Source: Pseudomonadota bacterium
GTDB lineage: Bacteria > Pseudomonadota > Gammaproteobacteria > Burkholderiales > Rhodocyclaceae
DNA length: 64,000 nucleotides
NCBI GenBank assembly: GCA_018241665.1
Contig: JAFEDK010000014.1
Coordinates: forward strand, 1-64,000
Direction of reading: 5' to 3'
The notes under the pieces were generated by a model, which saw nothing but the letters and a program-made list of their open reading frames with translations, was not told where the DNA came from and made no database searches. This document shows, piece by piece, positions 25,429 to 34,043 of the stretch. The first letter of the stretch is position 1, and the number at the start of each line of letters is the position of its first letter. The position numbers and the translations under genes are program-made.

Positions 25429-26630
25429 CCGATTTTGCCTACCGAGCCCTGGATCCCAGCGGCCGCAGGGTGCGCGGACGCCTGCAGGCCACTGATCTCG
25501 CCGACCTCGAACTGCGCCTGCGCGATCTCGATCTCGACCTCCTCCACGGCAAGCCCGTCGGCACCTCGCCCTGGGCGCGCCGGCAAGGTCCGGTATCCCG
25601 GCGGGAGCTGATCAAGCTGTGCTTTCACCTGGAGCAGTTCCTGCGCGCCGGCGTACCCATCCTCGAAAGCCTGAACGACCTGCGGGACTCTATCCACCAT
25701 CCCCCCTTCCGGCAGGTCATCACCGATACGCTCCACTCCATCGAAGGCGGCCTCACGCTGTCCGAAGCCCTGGCCTGCCACCCGCGGGTCTTCGATCCCG
25801 TGTTCTGCAACCTGATCCGGGCGGGCGAGCTGTCCGGCTGCCTGCCGGAAATCCTCGACACTCTCTCGACGGCCCTCAAGCGCGAGGATGAACTCACCTC
25901 CCATTCACGCCGCCTCGCCATCTATCCCGCCATCGTCATCACCGTCATCCTGGCCGCCCTCGGCGTCGCGCTGCTCTTCGTCGTTCCGGAACTCGCCCGC
26001 CTGTTCCACAGCACCGGACGCCCCCTGCCGTGGCAGACCCGTCAACTGATCGCCGTGGCCGGCCTGCTCGCCGACTACGGCTGGCTGCTGGCAATCACCC
26101 TCCCCGCCTGCGCCCTTGCCGCCCGCACGGCGCTGCACCGCCACGCCGCGCTGCGCCTGCGTTTCGATGCCGCACTACTGCGCCTGCCCATCGTCGGCCC
26201 GATCCTGAACAAGATCATCCTGGCCCGCTTCACCGGCCTGTTCGCGATGATGTACGCCGCCGGCATCACCATCATCGACGCCCTGAAAGCCGCCGAGGGC
26301 GTGGTCGGCAACTCCGCCTTACGGCAAGGGCTGCAGCAGGTCGGACAGGCCATCCAGGACGGGCGGCAGGTTTCCGAAGCCTTCCTCGCGGTGGACCTCT
26401 TTCCCCCTCTGGTCACCCGCATGCTGCGGGTCGGCGAGAGCACCGGCGCCATCGACACGGCCCTCTCCAACGTCAGCTACTTCTACGACCGGGACGTCCG
26501 CGAAGCGGTCGAGCGCCTGCAGGCCAGCATTGAGCCGATCCTCACCCTCGTCCTCGGGGCGCTACTGCTGGTCGTGATGAGCGCCATCCTGACGCCGGTG
26601 TACGACATCATCACCCACATGCCACTCTGA
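25425..26630 (+). CDS. GspF/PilC/MshG-type inner-membrane platform protein
   Basis: 401 aa from the ATG at 25425 (MTDFAYRALDPSGRRVRGRL), which overlaps the ATPase stop by 4 nt; the open frame continues upstream only as a shadow of the ATPase gene. The N-terminal GspF_N motif and two T2SSF repeats are visible (about 65-185 and 265-390), with membrane helices near 165-190, 210-235 and 370-395. It ends with the typical PVYDIITHMPL-like tail. The protein is the cytoplasmic-membrane platform that the ATPase acts on. Confidence 0.92.
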   Translation: MTDFAYRALDPSGRRVRGRLQATDLADLELRLRDLDLDLLHGKPVGTSPWARRQGPVSRRELIKLCFHLEQFLRAGVPILESLNDLRDSIHHPPFRQVITDTLHSIEGGLTLSEALACHPRVFDPVFCNLIRAGELSGCLPEILDTLSTALKREDELTSHSRRLAIYPAIVITVILAALGVALLFVVPELARLFHSTGRPLPWQTRQLIAVAGLLADYGWLLAITLPACALAARTALHRHAALRLRFDAALLRLPIVGPILNKIILARFTGLFAMMYAAGITIIDALKAAEGVVGNSALRQGLQQVGQAIQDGRQVSEAFLAVDLFPPLVTRMLRVGESTGAIDTALSNVSYFYDRDVREAVERLQASIEPILTLVLGALLLVVMSAILTPVYDIITHMPL

Positions 26631-26632
26631 CC

Positions 26633-28135
26633 ATGGGCCGCCCCCCGCTCCTTTACCTCGCACCGGATGGCCTGCACTGCTATCGCCGGCATCGGCACGC
26701 GACCGAGCATTGCGGGCATTTCCCCACCGACGCGACTGGCCTCGAGGCCTTCTCGGGGTGGCTGCACGGATTGTCCACGGCCACCCCGTTCACGCTCCTC
26801 GTAGACCTGCCCGACGAGCGCTTCAGGATCGAGACCCTGCCCCATGTCCGGGGGCCGGATCGCCGACGCCTGCGGGAGCGGCGCCAGGCGCAGCTCTTTC
26901 CCGACACCCCGTTCGTTGCCCATCAATACCTCGACCGCGAGCCGTCGGGGCGGCAGGATGAGCGCATCCTCTTCGCCACGCCGGGCCGGCCTTCCACCAT
27001 CACGCCATGGCTGGAAGCCATCGAGGGGCACGGCCACCGGCTGCAGCGCCTCGTGCCTGCCGCCTTTCTGGCCGCGGCTCTCGCCGCACACCTTCCTGCA
27101 ACACAGGGACCATTGCTGTTGGCCCTGCTGACCCCCGCCGGCCTGCGTATCTCGTGCTGCGAGGGCCGCAAGCTCCTGTTCAGTCGCCTGAGTCCGGCGT
27201 CACAGACCGAGCCGCCCCCCCTCTCCCAGTGGCAGGACGAGGCCCGCGAGGTTCATCGCCATCTGCTCAACCAACGCATCCTGCGCCATGACATGGCATG
27301 CACCTGCCATCTGCTCACGCCGGCAAACAGCAACACCAGCACCACGTCAGATGCTGTCATTACCCCCGGCGAGCTGCGCTTCGCCCACTCGGCCCCCCCG
27401 TCGTCCCTGGCCAGCCCCCACCACGCCAGGCCCACCGATGGAGACGACAGGCTCCTGCTGTTGCGGCAGCCCTGCCACCATGCAAGGCTGCCGCATGCCA
27501 CGCCTGCCGCGGCCCTGCACGCCGGACGCCTTCACCTGGCTGGCCAGCTGATGGTTGCGGGAACAGCCATGGTGCTGGTCCTGTGCATGCTTCTCACCGT
27601 CTCCAACATGATGGAAACCCAGACTCTCGAACAACGCGGCGCGGCGGCCACCGCCCGCGGCGACGCCATCGAACGGGCCCTTGTTGCACTGCAGGCTGCC
27701 AGCCCATCGCCAGCCCATCCACTACCGCGCCTGCAGGCGACCCTCGACATGCTTCAGCGCCTGGAGGCCGAGACGGCAAGCCCAGAGCCAGCCCTGCACC
27801 AGTTGGCCGACGCACTGGCACCGCTGCCAGACGCCGCGCTCAAGCGGATCGAGTGGACTGCGAACGGCACAACCGGCCCCGAAAACGCGGCACCATCTCG
27901 CACCCAAGGCCTGGACCTGCACTTCGCACTTCCCGATGGGCTCGCGCGGGAGCGGGTCAACCACGCGCAACGCCTTCTCGCCGCACTGAGTTCCATCCCC
28001 GGCATCAAACTCCACACGGAGCGCCTTCCTGTCGAGATGACGGGCAGCCGCTCCCTCAGCCCGGCGATTTTGGACGCGGAGGGCAGCACCAGTGCTCTCC
28101 GCGTCCATCTCGAAATCCCTGCAGTCCAACCATGA
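26633..28135 (+). CDS. PilM/PilN (MshI-like) fusion protein of the secretin operon
   Basis: 500 aa, start ATG 2 nt after the platform gene. Residues about 1-250 resemble the actin-like cytoplasmic half of PilM/GspL/MshI at low similarity (LLVDLPDERFRIETLP, later LLALLTPAGLRISCCEGRKL). One membrane helix at about 305-325 (LMVAGTAMVLVLCMLLTV) and a periplasmic coiled coil plus ferredoxin-like tail resemble PilN. Family role: it links the ATPase to the periplasmic ring. The nucleotide-binding motif of PilM is not obvious, so it may be GspL-like and non-binding. Assignment rests on topology and gene order. Confidence 0.65.
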   Translation: MGRPPLLYLAPDGLHCYRRHRHATEHCGHFPTDATGLEAFSGWLHGLSTATPFTLLVDLPDERFRIETLPHVRGPDRRRLRERRQAQLFPDTPFVAHQYLDREPSGRQDERILFATPGRPSTITPWLEAIEGHGHRLQRLVPAAFLAAALAAHLPATQGPLLLALLTPAGLRISCCEGRKLLFSRLSPASQTEPPPLSQWQDEAREVHRHLLNQRILRHDMACTCHLLTPANSNTSTTSDAVITPGELRFAHSAPPSSLASPHHARPTDGDDRLLLLRQPCHHARLPHATPAAALHAGRLHLAGQLMVAGTAMVLVLCMLLTVSNMMETQTLEQRGAAATARGDAIERALVALQAASPSPAHPLPRLQATLDMLQRLEAETASPEPALHQLADALAPLPDAALKRIEWTANGTTGPENAAPSRTQGLDLHFALPDGLARERVNHAQRLLAALSSIPGIKLHTERLPVEMTGSRSLSPAILDAEGSTSALRVHLEIPAVQP

Positions 28136-28734
28136 AAGCCGGGACAAAATGGTACCGCCGGGGCCTACGCACCCCCTTGACGGTCGCCGGGCTTCTCCTT
28201 GCCACAGGCGTCGCCCTCCTGGCCAGCAGTCATTACTGGCGAAGCAACGCCCAGCAAACGAACGCTGCTGCCGACTCCCGCCTGGCACAACTCGAAGCAC
28301 GCGACCGCCAGTTCCGGGAAACCGAGCGGCTCACCGCGGACGCTCAGGCCGCCTGGGCGCGCTACCAGGACGAAGGACTCTCGGCAAAGATCGATCGCGT
28401 CAGCTGGATGGAAGCACTCCACGCCCTGCGCACCGCACCGGGCATCACAGTCACCGACTTCGAATTCAGCCCTGAGATGCCGACCGACGCGCAGCGAGGA
28501 ACCACCGCGATGCCGCTGGTCAGCCTGGTCCCCTTGCGCATTCGGGCCACGGTCGCGCACGAGGAGCGGTTCATCGAACTGCTGGCGGCTCTCCGAAAAA
28601 TCGGCCAGGTCCGCCTACGCACATGCAGCCTATCCATGCCAGACGAGAACCGCAGTTCCGACGGAGGGGACATCCAGCCGCTCAGTCTGGACGTCGAATG
28701 CCAGCTGGTGCTGCTCTTCATGCGTTCCGGCTAG
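28132..28734 (+). CDS. PilO/MshJ-like inner-membrane protein
   Basis: 200 aa; the ATG at 28132 overlaps the preceding stop (ATGA). A single membrane helix lies near residues 15-35 (TPLTVAGLLLATGVALLAS), then a coiled coil (about 38-75) and a periplasmic alpha/beta domain. This is the PilO/GspM layout. It is the last recognisable assembly gene here: no PilP-like lipoprotein, pilin, pseudopilin or prepilin peptidase follows. Sequence similarity to PilO is weak, so the call is by topology and position. Confidence 0.6.
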   Translation: MKAGTKWYRRGLRTPLTVAGLLLATGVALLASSHYWRSNAQQTNAAADSRLAQLEARDRQFRETERLTADAQAAWARYQDEGLSAKIDRVSWMEALHALRTAPGITVTDFEFSPEMPTDAQRGTTAMPLVSLVPLRIRATVAHEERFIELLAALRKIGQVRLRTCSLSMPDENRSSDGGDIQPLSLDVECQLVLLFMRSG

Positions 28735-28844
28735 CATCCCGCTGCCCCCCATGCCCCAACATGCCCGCGGTGGACAGGCGGAACGGCCGCCTGCAGAATT
28801 TTGCAATCGTGGGCACGCGGTCCCACTCGTCAAGAACAACGGTG

Positions 28845-30062
28845 ATGCGCAAGACGATTCTACTCATGGCCCATGACGTCACACTGGCGCACCTGGGCCG
28901 CCCGCTCCGGATCGCCACCTACCTGCAGGCCGCCGGTCATGACGTGATCCTCGCCGCATCACCCGACGCGAAGCGCTTTCTCGGCAACTTCAGCGGACGC
29001 TTTCACGCCCTGCGACCGATCGACAAGGCAAGGTTCATCAACAACCTGGCCCAGGGGCGTCCTGTCTTCGACTTTTCCACCCTGCTCGCTTTCGCCGAGG
29101 AGGACGAAGAAATCCTGCAGACGTATCGGCCCGACCTGGTGATCGGAGACTTTCGCCTCTCCCTCTCCGCCTCCGCACGCCGTCAGCGGGTCCCTTACGC
29201 AACGATCACCAATGCCTACTGGAGTCCGGCACAGTCTCCCCGCTTCACCGTTCCCAACCTGCCGATGGTCGATTATCTCGGCGTCCGCATTTCCCAGGCC
29301 CTGTTCGACCTCGCCCGCCCCGTTGCCTTCGCCTACCACGCCCTCCCGATGAATGCGCTAAGGCGGCACTACGGTCTGCCCAGCCTGGGCCTCGATCTGC
29401 GCAGTGCCTATACCGATGCCGACCTTGTCCTGTTCTGCGACGTTGCCGAGCTTTATGGCGCCTCGCCAGGCGCGACTAGCAACGGTATCTTCATCGGCCC
29501 CATCCAGTGGTCACCCGACATTCCCCTGCCCACCTGGTGGGACGCACTGGATCCAGAACGGCCAATCATCTATATCACTCTTGGTAGCTCGGGCGACGGC
29601 AAACTGCTTCCCCGCCTCGTTGACCGCCTGCGCACCACCGGCATGCAGTTGATCGTTGCCAGTGCCGGAGCCCCAGGCATCGAGACCGACGGCCAGGTCT
29701 TTAGCGCGGATTACATCCCGGGGGATGCTGCAGCCGCGCGAGCCCGACTGGTTGTCTGCAACGGTGGCAGTCCCACGTCCATGCAAGCGATCGCGAGCGG
29801 AGTGCCCGTTCTGGGGGTACCGGGCAACCTCGACCAGTTCCTGAACATGCACTACCTGGAGAGCTGGCAGGCAGGCCTCACGCTGCGCAAGACTCAGTTG
29901 CTCTCCCCACAGGCGGAGACTGCCATTTCGGCACTGCTGACCAACCCAGTCTTCGGTGCTGCGGCCCAGCGCCTCGCCGCCGTATGTGCCCACTACGACA
30001 CCGCAGCCCTGCTTGGTCAGGCACTCGAACGGCTGATGCAGGATGGCGGCGTCCGCCCATGA
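28845..30062 (+). CDS. GT1-family (UGT/MGT-like) glycosyltransferase
   Basis: 405 aa from the ATG at 28845 (MRKTILLMAHDVTLAHLGRP). GT-B fold: the N-terminal domain opens with a Rossmann strand and a His followed by LGRPLRIATYLQAAGHDV. The C-terminal domain has IIYITLGSSGD and VVCNGGSPTSMQAIASGVPVL, the nucleotide-sugar site of the UDP-glucuronosyl/macrolide-type transferases (HGG replaced by NGG). Donor and acceptor are unknown. The ribosome site is weak, and an in-frame ATG at 28761 is an alternative. It follows the secretin operon by 110 nt and precedes a PEP-CTERM protein gene, so glycosylation of an exported product is possible but unproven. Confidence 0.8.
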   Translation: MRKTILLMAHDVTLAHLGRPLRIATYLQAAGHDVILAASPDAKRFLGNFSGRFHALRPIDKARFINNLAQGRPVFDFSTLLAFAEEDEEILQTYRPDLVIGDFRLSLSASARRQRVPYATITNAYWSPAQSPRFTVPNLPMVDYLGVRISQALFDLARPVAFAYHALPMNALRRHYGLPSLGLDLRSAYTDADLVLFCDVAELYGASPGATSNGIFIGPIQWSPDIPLPTWWDALDPERPIIYITLGSSGDGKLLPRLVDRLRTTGMQLIVASAGAPGIETDGQVFSADYIPGDAAAARARLVVCNGGSPTSMQAIASGVPVLGVPGNLDQFLNMHYLESWQAGLTLRKTQLLSPQAETAISALLTNPVFGAAAQRLAAVCAHYDTAALLGQALERLMQDGGVRP

Positions 30063-30180
30063 ACAATTGTTCAGACGCACGCAGATGGCGCGACCTCGAG
30101 TGTCGAAAATATTTACAGCATTCAAAACCAACGCATCCAACAACAAGGCAAGAAACTGTTTTCATTGAAGATTCTCAATC

Positions 30181-30196
30181 TGGCACAGTAGATGCA
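30181..30196 (+). promoter_or_regulatory. Sigma-54 (RpoN) type -24/-12 promoter for the PEP-CTERM gene
   Basis: TGGCACAGTAGATGCA places GG and GC exactly 12 bp apart and matches the RpoN consensus TGGCAC-N5-TTGCW at nearly every position, with the preferred C just before it. The start codon lies about 93 bp downstream, leaving a leader of about 80 nt. Upstream (30063-30180) the sequence is AT-rich and includes CGAC-N7-GTCG around 30090, which could bind an enhancer protein. In several PEP-CTERM bacteria the PrsK/PrsR system acts with RpoN on such genes. Confidence 0.7.
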
Positions 30197-30288
30197 TTAG
30201 GTTTGCCAGGGCCCTTTGGCACAATAGCTAACCGGTCAATGCGCCTGCGGGCGACATGCCCAGTCCCATAAATCCAAGGAGAATTGGA

Positions 30289-31275
30289 ATGAAACTTCGC
30301 TCTCTCGCACTTGCCATCGGCAGCTTGGTGACCGCCAACGCGTTCGCTGGTCAAGTTATCTCTATCGATCCGGATGGCAACCTGGGTGCTCAAGGCGCCA
30401 TCTCCGTCGGCGCGCTGGGCTGGAACACCGGCAACGTGATCTCCCTGCCGACCGCCGGCGGGGTCGTTCTGCCGGTCCCGACCGGCACCATCCAGACCTA
30501 TGGTCACTCTTCGCTGGCCAACTTCAACGACGCTGGCGGCAACAGCATCACCGGCACCGGCCTGAGCAGCGCCTACGAGTGGACCTACGTGTTCGGCACC
30601 CGTGAAATCGGCATCCCGGCTGGCGGCGTTTTCCCGAGCGCTGACTTCCTGACGACCGGCGGCGGCGAGAACTTCTTCCGCGTGTATTACTCGGCCGTTG
30701 ATTCCAGCATGGTCAATGGCACCGGCTTTGCCAACGGCACGCTCATCCTCGAAGGCACCATCCGTGCTTACGACGCGGCCGACGGCACCGGCGTGGGTGG
30801 TTTCAAGGTCACCTCCGGCTCCACGACTGCCCTCGACGCGAATGGCGCCAACCAGTACCCGGGCGTTACCAGCACCATCGGCTCTGGCTCCACCAAGCTG
30901 AAGGCGGACGTGACTTTCTACGACCCGAACTTCTTCCTGACTGGTCTGTCTTCCATCGTTCTGGTGCTGGACACCTTCAACAGCCAGCCCTTTGACAAGA
31001 CCGATCCGTCTTCCTGCTTCACCAACCAAGCTGGCAGCCTGATCCCGGGTGCAGGCGCGAACACTGCTGCCGGCACCGAGTGCGCCAGCGCAATCGGTTC
31101 GGTAAACGGCAAGCTGCTGGCTGGCGCTGACGCGACCAAGCAGGGTGTCATGTTCCAGACCCGTGCGACCAACGACTTCGTTGCCAACCGGATTCCGGAA
31201 CCCACTTCCCTGTCCCTGGCAGGTCTGGCCCTGTTCGGCTTCGGCATGAGCCGCCGCCGTCGCGCCGGCAAGTAA
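30289..31275 (+). CDS. PEP-CTERM sorting-domain secreted protein
   Basis: 328 aa from the ATG at 30289, with AAGGAG 7 nt upstream. A signal peptide of about 21 residues ends NAFA. The C-terminal tripartite signal is complete: PEP at RIPEPTSLS, a hydrophobic stretch (LAGLALFGFGM) and a basic end (SRRRRAGK). Exosortase (EpsH/XrtA) recognises and cleaves such tails during export. The mature part is Gly/Ser/Thr/Asn-rich, with a Cys pair (SSCF and ECAS) near residues 244 and 266. Codons ending in T are more frequent than in neighbouring genes, as in highly expressed genes. A sigma-54 promoter precedes it and a strong terminator follows. Role in biofilm or floc matrix is inferred. Confidence 0.92.
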   Translation: MKLRSLALAIGSLVTANAFAGQVISIDPDGNLGAQGAISVGALGWNTGNVISLPTAGGVVLPVPTGTIQTYGHSSLANFNDAGGNSITGTGLSSAYEWTYVFGTREIGIPAGGVFPSADFLTTGGGENFFRVYYSAVDSSMVNGTGFANGTLILEGTIRAYDAADGTGVGGFKVTSGSTTALDANGANQYPGVTSTIGSGSTKLKADVTFYDPNFFLTGLSSIVLVLDTFNSQPFDKTDPSSCFTNQAGSLIPGAGANTAAGTECASAIGSVNGKLLAGADATKQGVMFQTRATNDFVANRIPEPTSLSLAGLALFGFGMSRRRRAGK

Positions 31276-31323
31276 GACCAAGTACCAGAAAGTCAGTTTG
31301 GAGGACTGCCTCCAGACTGCTGA

Positions 31324-31356
31324 CAAACCCCCGGCCTCGCCGGGGGTTTGTTTTTT
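31324..31356 (+). terminator. Rho-independent terminator of the PEP-CTERM gene
   Basis: Stem CAAACCCCCGG-CCTCG-CCGGGGGTTTG is followed by TTTTTT. It is a strong canonical terminator 48 nt after the stop codon. Confidence 0.93.
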
Positions 31357-31398
31357 GGAGCTCGCCCTGCCCGCGGCAACAAGCTCCAGAGCTTGTGT

Positions 31399-32205
31399 TC
31401 AGTGCTCGGCCGGGGGACGGAACATCGCCGCCACCTTCCGGACAACAAAAGCCGGAGGAAACAGGCCTCCGAAAATTCGCTGCCCAAAGACGCCCTTCGC
31501 GGTCGTCACAAGCACATCACCACGTTTCAAGCCCCCGAGCGAAGCCGCCACAACCGACTCCACGCTAGCACGGGCTTCACCCAGGGCGCTGCCGTAGGCG
31601 CCAGCCCGCGCGTCGAACTCGGTCGCGGTAGGCCCCGGCACCAGCGTCTGGACCACCACCCCCAGGCTCCGCCACTCCTCACTCAGCGCCAGGCTGAAAC
31701 TGTGCACAGCCGATTTCGAGGCCGCATAAGCAGCCATGTACGGGACAGGTTGGTAGACCGCCGGCGAACTGAGGTTGATCACGGCAGCCCCCTTGAACGA
31801 GGCAAGGTCATCGGCGAACAGCCGGCACAAGACAACCGGAGCAACGGCATTGAGCGTCATCAGCTGGCGGTGGACATCGGCCGACGCGCCGGCAAAGCGC
31901 CCCCAATGTCCGGCTCCCGCATTGTTCACCAGCAAGCGGATGCGGATCCCCTCCTCGCCCACACGGCGCAGCAGTTCCGTCGGCGCATCCGGCTCACTCA
32001 GATCATGGGCGAGTACCAGACACTTCACCCCTGCATCACGTGCCAGGGAGACAGCCAACTCGTTGAGCACGTCAGCCCGCCGCGCCACCAGAACCAGATT
32101 CATGCCCTCGGCTGCAAGAGCCCGGCAAAAAGCCAGGCCGATGCCGCACGACGCGCCCGTCACCAGCGCCCAATCACCTCGCCAGCTGGAAATATCCACA
32201 TTCAT
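31399..32205 (-). CDS. Short-chain dehydrogenase/reductase (SDR)
   Basis: 268 aa from the ATG at 32205 (MNVDISSWRGDWALVTGASC), which overlaps the GMC oxidoreductase stop by 4 nt (ATGA). Classical SDR: TGASCGIG cofactor loop, NNAGAG, catalytic Ser in NLSSPAVY and Y-x3-K in YAASK, then VPGPTATEF. NADP-type preference is suggested by the basic residues after the second strand (ARR). The C-terminal extension (about 225-268) is like that of membrane-associated acyl or steroid reductases. Together with the GMC enzyme it may process an alcohol/ketone substrate; none can be named. Confidence 0.88.
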   Translation of the reverse strand: MNVDISSWRGDWALVTGASCGIGLAFCRALAAEGMNLVLVARRADVLNELAVSLARDAGVKCLVLAHDLSEPDAPTELLRRVGEEGIRIRLLVNNAGAGHWGRFAGASADVHRQLMTLNAVAPVVLCRLFADDLASFKGAAVINLSSPAVYQPVPYMAAYAASKSAVHSFSLALSEEWRSLGVVVQTLVPGPTATEFDARAGAYGSALGEARASVESVVAASLGGLKRGDVLVTTAKGVFGQRIFGGLFPPAFVVRKVAAMFRPPAEH

Positions 32206-33839
32206 GAAATCTGCTCCCTGTTGATCCCGATCATCTGATCCGCCATGCGCAAGGCACTGGCGGCGATGGTCAGCGCCGGATTTGTGCCTCCGCTCGACGG
32301 AAAGAAGGACGCATCGGCCACGTAGAGGTTGTCCACCTGATGCGCCCGATTGTTCCGATTGAGCACGCTGCTGGCAGGGTCGTCCCCAGCCCGACATGTG
32401 CCGCAGACGTGGGCGATGCGCTGGTTGTTCTCGGCTTGCTTGATCAGCAGCATCCGGTAGGGCTTCAATATTGCAGCCACCTCCGCCCTGACCGCGGCGA
32501 TACGCTTCCGCTCATAAGACCTGACCCGATAGTCGATACAGACTTCGCCCCCCTCCCCCACGAAGACCCGGTTATCGCGGTAAGGCAGATCCTCCGTGAT
32601 CGATGCCAGCATCGTCGCTCGCCCGAACAGGGTGCGCAGAAAAGGCTCCATCAGCGGCCGGGCAGCTTCGATGGCCAGGCCGGCCGCCTTGAAAAGCGCA
32701 TGCTCGACGTCATCCCGAACGCTATCCACGAGCACCGAAGGCGGCGGCAACGACCCAAAGGACTGGACCGTTCCGAACTTGCCGGCAGACGACAGGTAGA
32801 GGTCATTCAGGGCCACCTGCTTGGCTCCTTTCCCCAGGCCTGCATCCTTGGTGAAGACGGCATACAGATCGACAAAATGCCGCATCATCATCCGCCCCAC
32901 CAATCCGGAACCATTGGCCAGGCCTTCAGGCCACCAATCGCTCTTCGAACGCAGCAGGAGATGCGGAGTGGCCAGAGCCCCCGCTGCCAACACGAAGGTC
33001 TCGGCCTCGATGCTCACCGGCTCGCCGTTATGCACGGCGCGCGCGCGCTGCACCCTGCTGTGGTCGGCATCCAGGCCGACAATGTCGCAGTTGTCCCACA
33101 GGGTTGCACCGTATTCCGAGATCGCAGTCGCCAGGCAGATTCGCGCACTATCGTTCTTGCAGCTGTTGCCGCACAGATAGCCCTGACAGCCCGAGCAGCC
33201 GGAAATCTGCTCACACCCGACAGGCAGGCGGTAGGGGTTCAGCCCCTTTGCCGCGAAGAAGCTCATCAACTCGCGGTTCGGTGGTTCGAGCGCCTCCCCC
33301 TCAGCACGGTACTGTCCGGCCTCGCCCCCTGTCTTCAAGGGGTCAGGCCCTCCCTGTACACGGTACAAGGCCTCAGCCTCACCGTAGTAGGGCAGCAGTT
33401 CCTCGAAGCTCACCGGCCAGGCCTCCGGCAATTCGGCGCCGTGATCACCGGGAAAATTGCGGGCCGGCGTGAAGTCGGCAGGGAAGAAACGCTCCAGCGC
33501 CGCACCGTAGAGGGCACTGGAGCCGCCTGTGCCGGATCCAATATAGGGAATGAAACGCCGTGTCCGCCCCTGGGAAACGTCGTGAATCTCGTCCCACCAC
33601 CGGCCGGCGGCCGCCATGGCATCGCGGTCGGCCGGCGTCGGCACGCCCCGATGTCCCTTGAAAACCTCCGCATAGTTCCCGCAACGGGCACCCGGATCAT
33701 TCAGGTAGGACCGCCCCTTCTCGCAGAACAGGACCTTCCGGCCAGCCCGCGCAAGGGCATAGCCAAGGGTGGCGCCCCCCATTCCCGTGCCGACGATCAC
33801 CACATCCCAAGGACCACCGCGCGGAGCAACTGTTGTCAT
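32202..33839 (-). CDS. GMC-family FAD-dependent oxidoreductase
   Basis: 545 aa. The N-terminal FAD fold carries VIVGTGMGGATLG and an acidic FCEKG. The GMC substrate domain contains a Cys cluster around residues 200-220 (CEQISGC, CQGYLCGNSC), as seen in a GMC subgroup. The C-terminal motif ADASFFPSSGGTNPALTIAA is the usual FAD-binding end. The enzyme oxidises an alcohol with FAD and passes electrons to oxygen or an acceptor; the substrate is unknown, and cholesterol- or sugar-oxidase-like uses are possible. It is the first gene of a two-gene operon with the SDR, divergent from ABC-type permeases across 204 bp. A TATATT-type -10 sits about 50 nt upstream. Confidence 0.87.
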   Translation of the reverse strand: MTTVAPRGGPWDVVIVGTGMGGATLGYALARAGRKVLFCEKGRSYLNDPGARCGNYAEVFKGHRGVPTPADRDAMAAAGRWWDEIHDVSQGRTRRFIPYIGSGTGGSSALYGAALERFFPADFTPARNFPGDHGAELPEAWPVSFEELLPYYGEAEALYRVQGGPDPLKTGGEAGQYRAEGEALEPPNRELMSFFAAKGLNPYRLPVGCEQISGCSGCQGYLCGNSCKNDSARICLATAISEYGATLWDNCDIVGLDADHSRVQRARAVHNGEPVSIEAETFVLAAGALATPHLLLRSKSDWWPEGLANGSGLVGRMMMRHFVDLYAVFTKDAGLGKGAKQVALNDLYLSSAGKFGTVQSFGSLPPPSVLVDSVRDDVEHALFKAAGLAIEAARPLMEPFLRTLFGRATMLASITEDLPYRDNRVFVGEGGEVCIDYRVRSYERKRIAAVRAEVAAILKPYRMLLIKQAENNQRIAHVCGTCRAGDDPASSVLNRNNRAHQVDNLYVADASFFPSSGGTNPALTIAASALRMADQMIGINREQIS

Positions 33840-34043
33840 ATTCCTGCCCTTCTGAGTATCTCCTTGGGAATCTACCGGAATATATACCTTCCCGGGGCGC
33901 CCACCATGCCGGAGGAAAGATGACGCATGGAGAACACAAGCGCATCGCCGCCTCGCGCTCCATGTCGCTACGGCTCACCGTAACGCTGGTGGATAATATG
34001 CAGTATTCTTTTCCAGTTTGCCTAGCGACGCCTGCTACAACCC

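Noticed and set aside
30218-30236. Second TGGCAC before the PEP-CTERM gene as another sigma-54 site
   Set aside because: TTGGCACAATAGCTAACC has no GC at the -12 position, so only the first site at 30181 is accepted.
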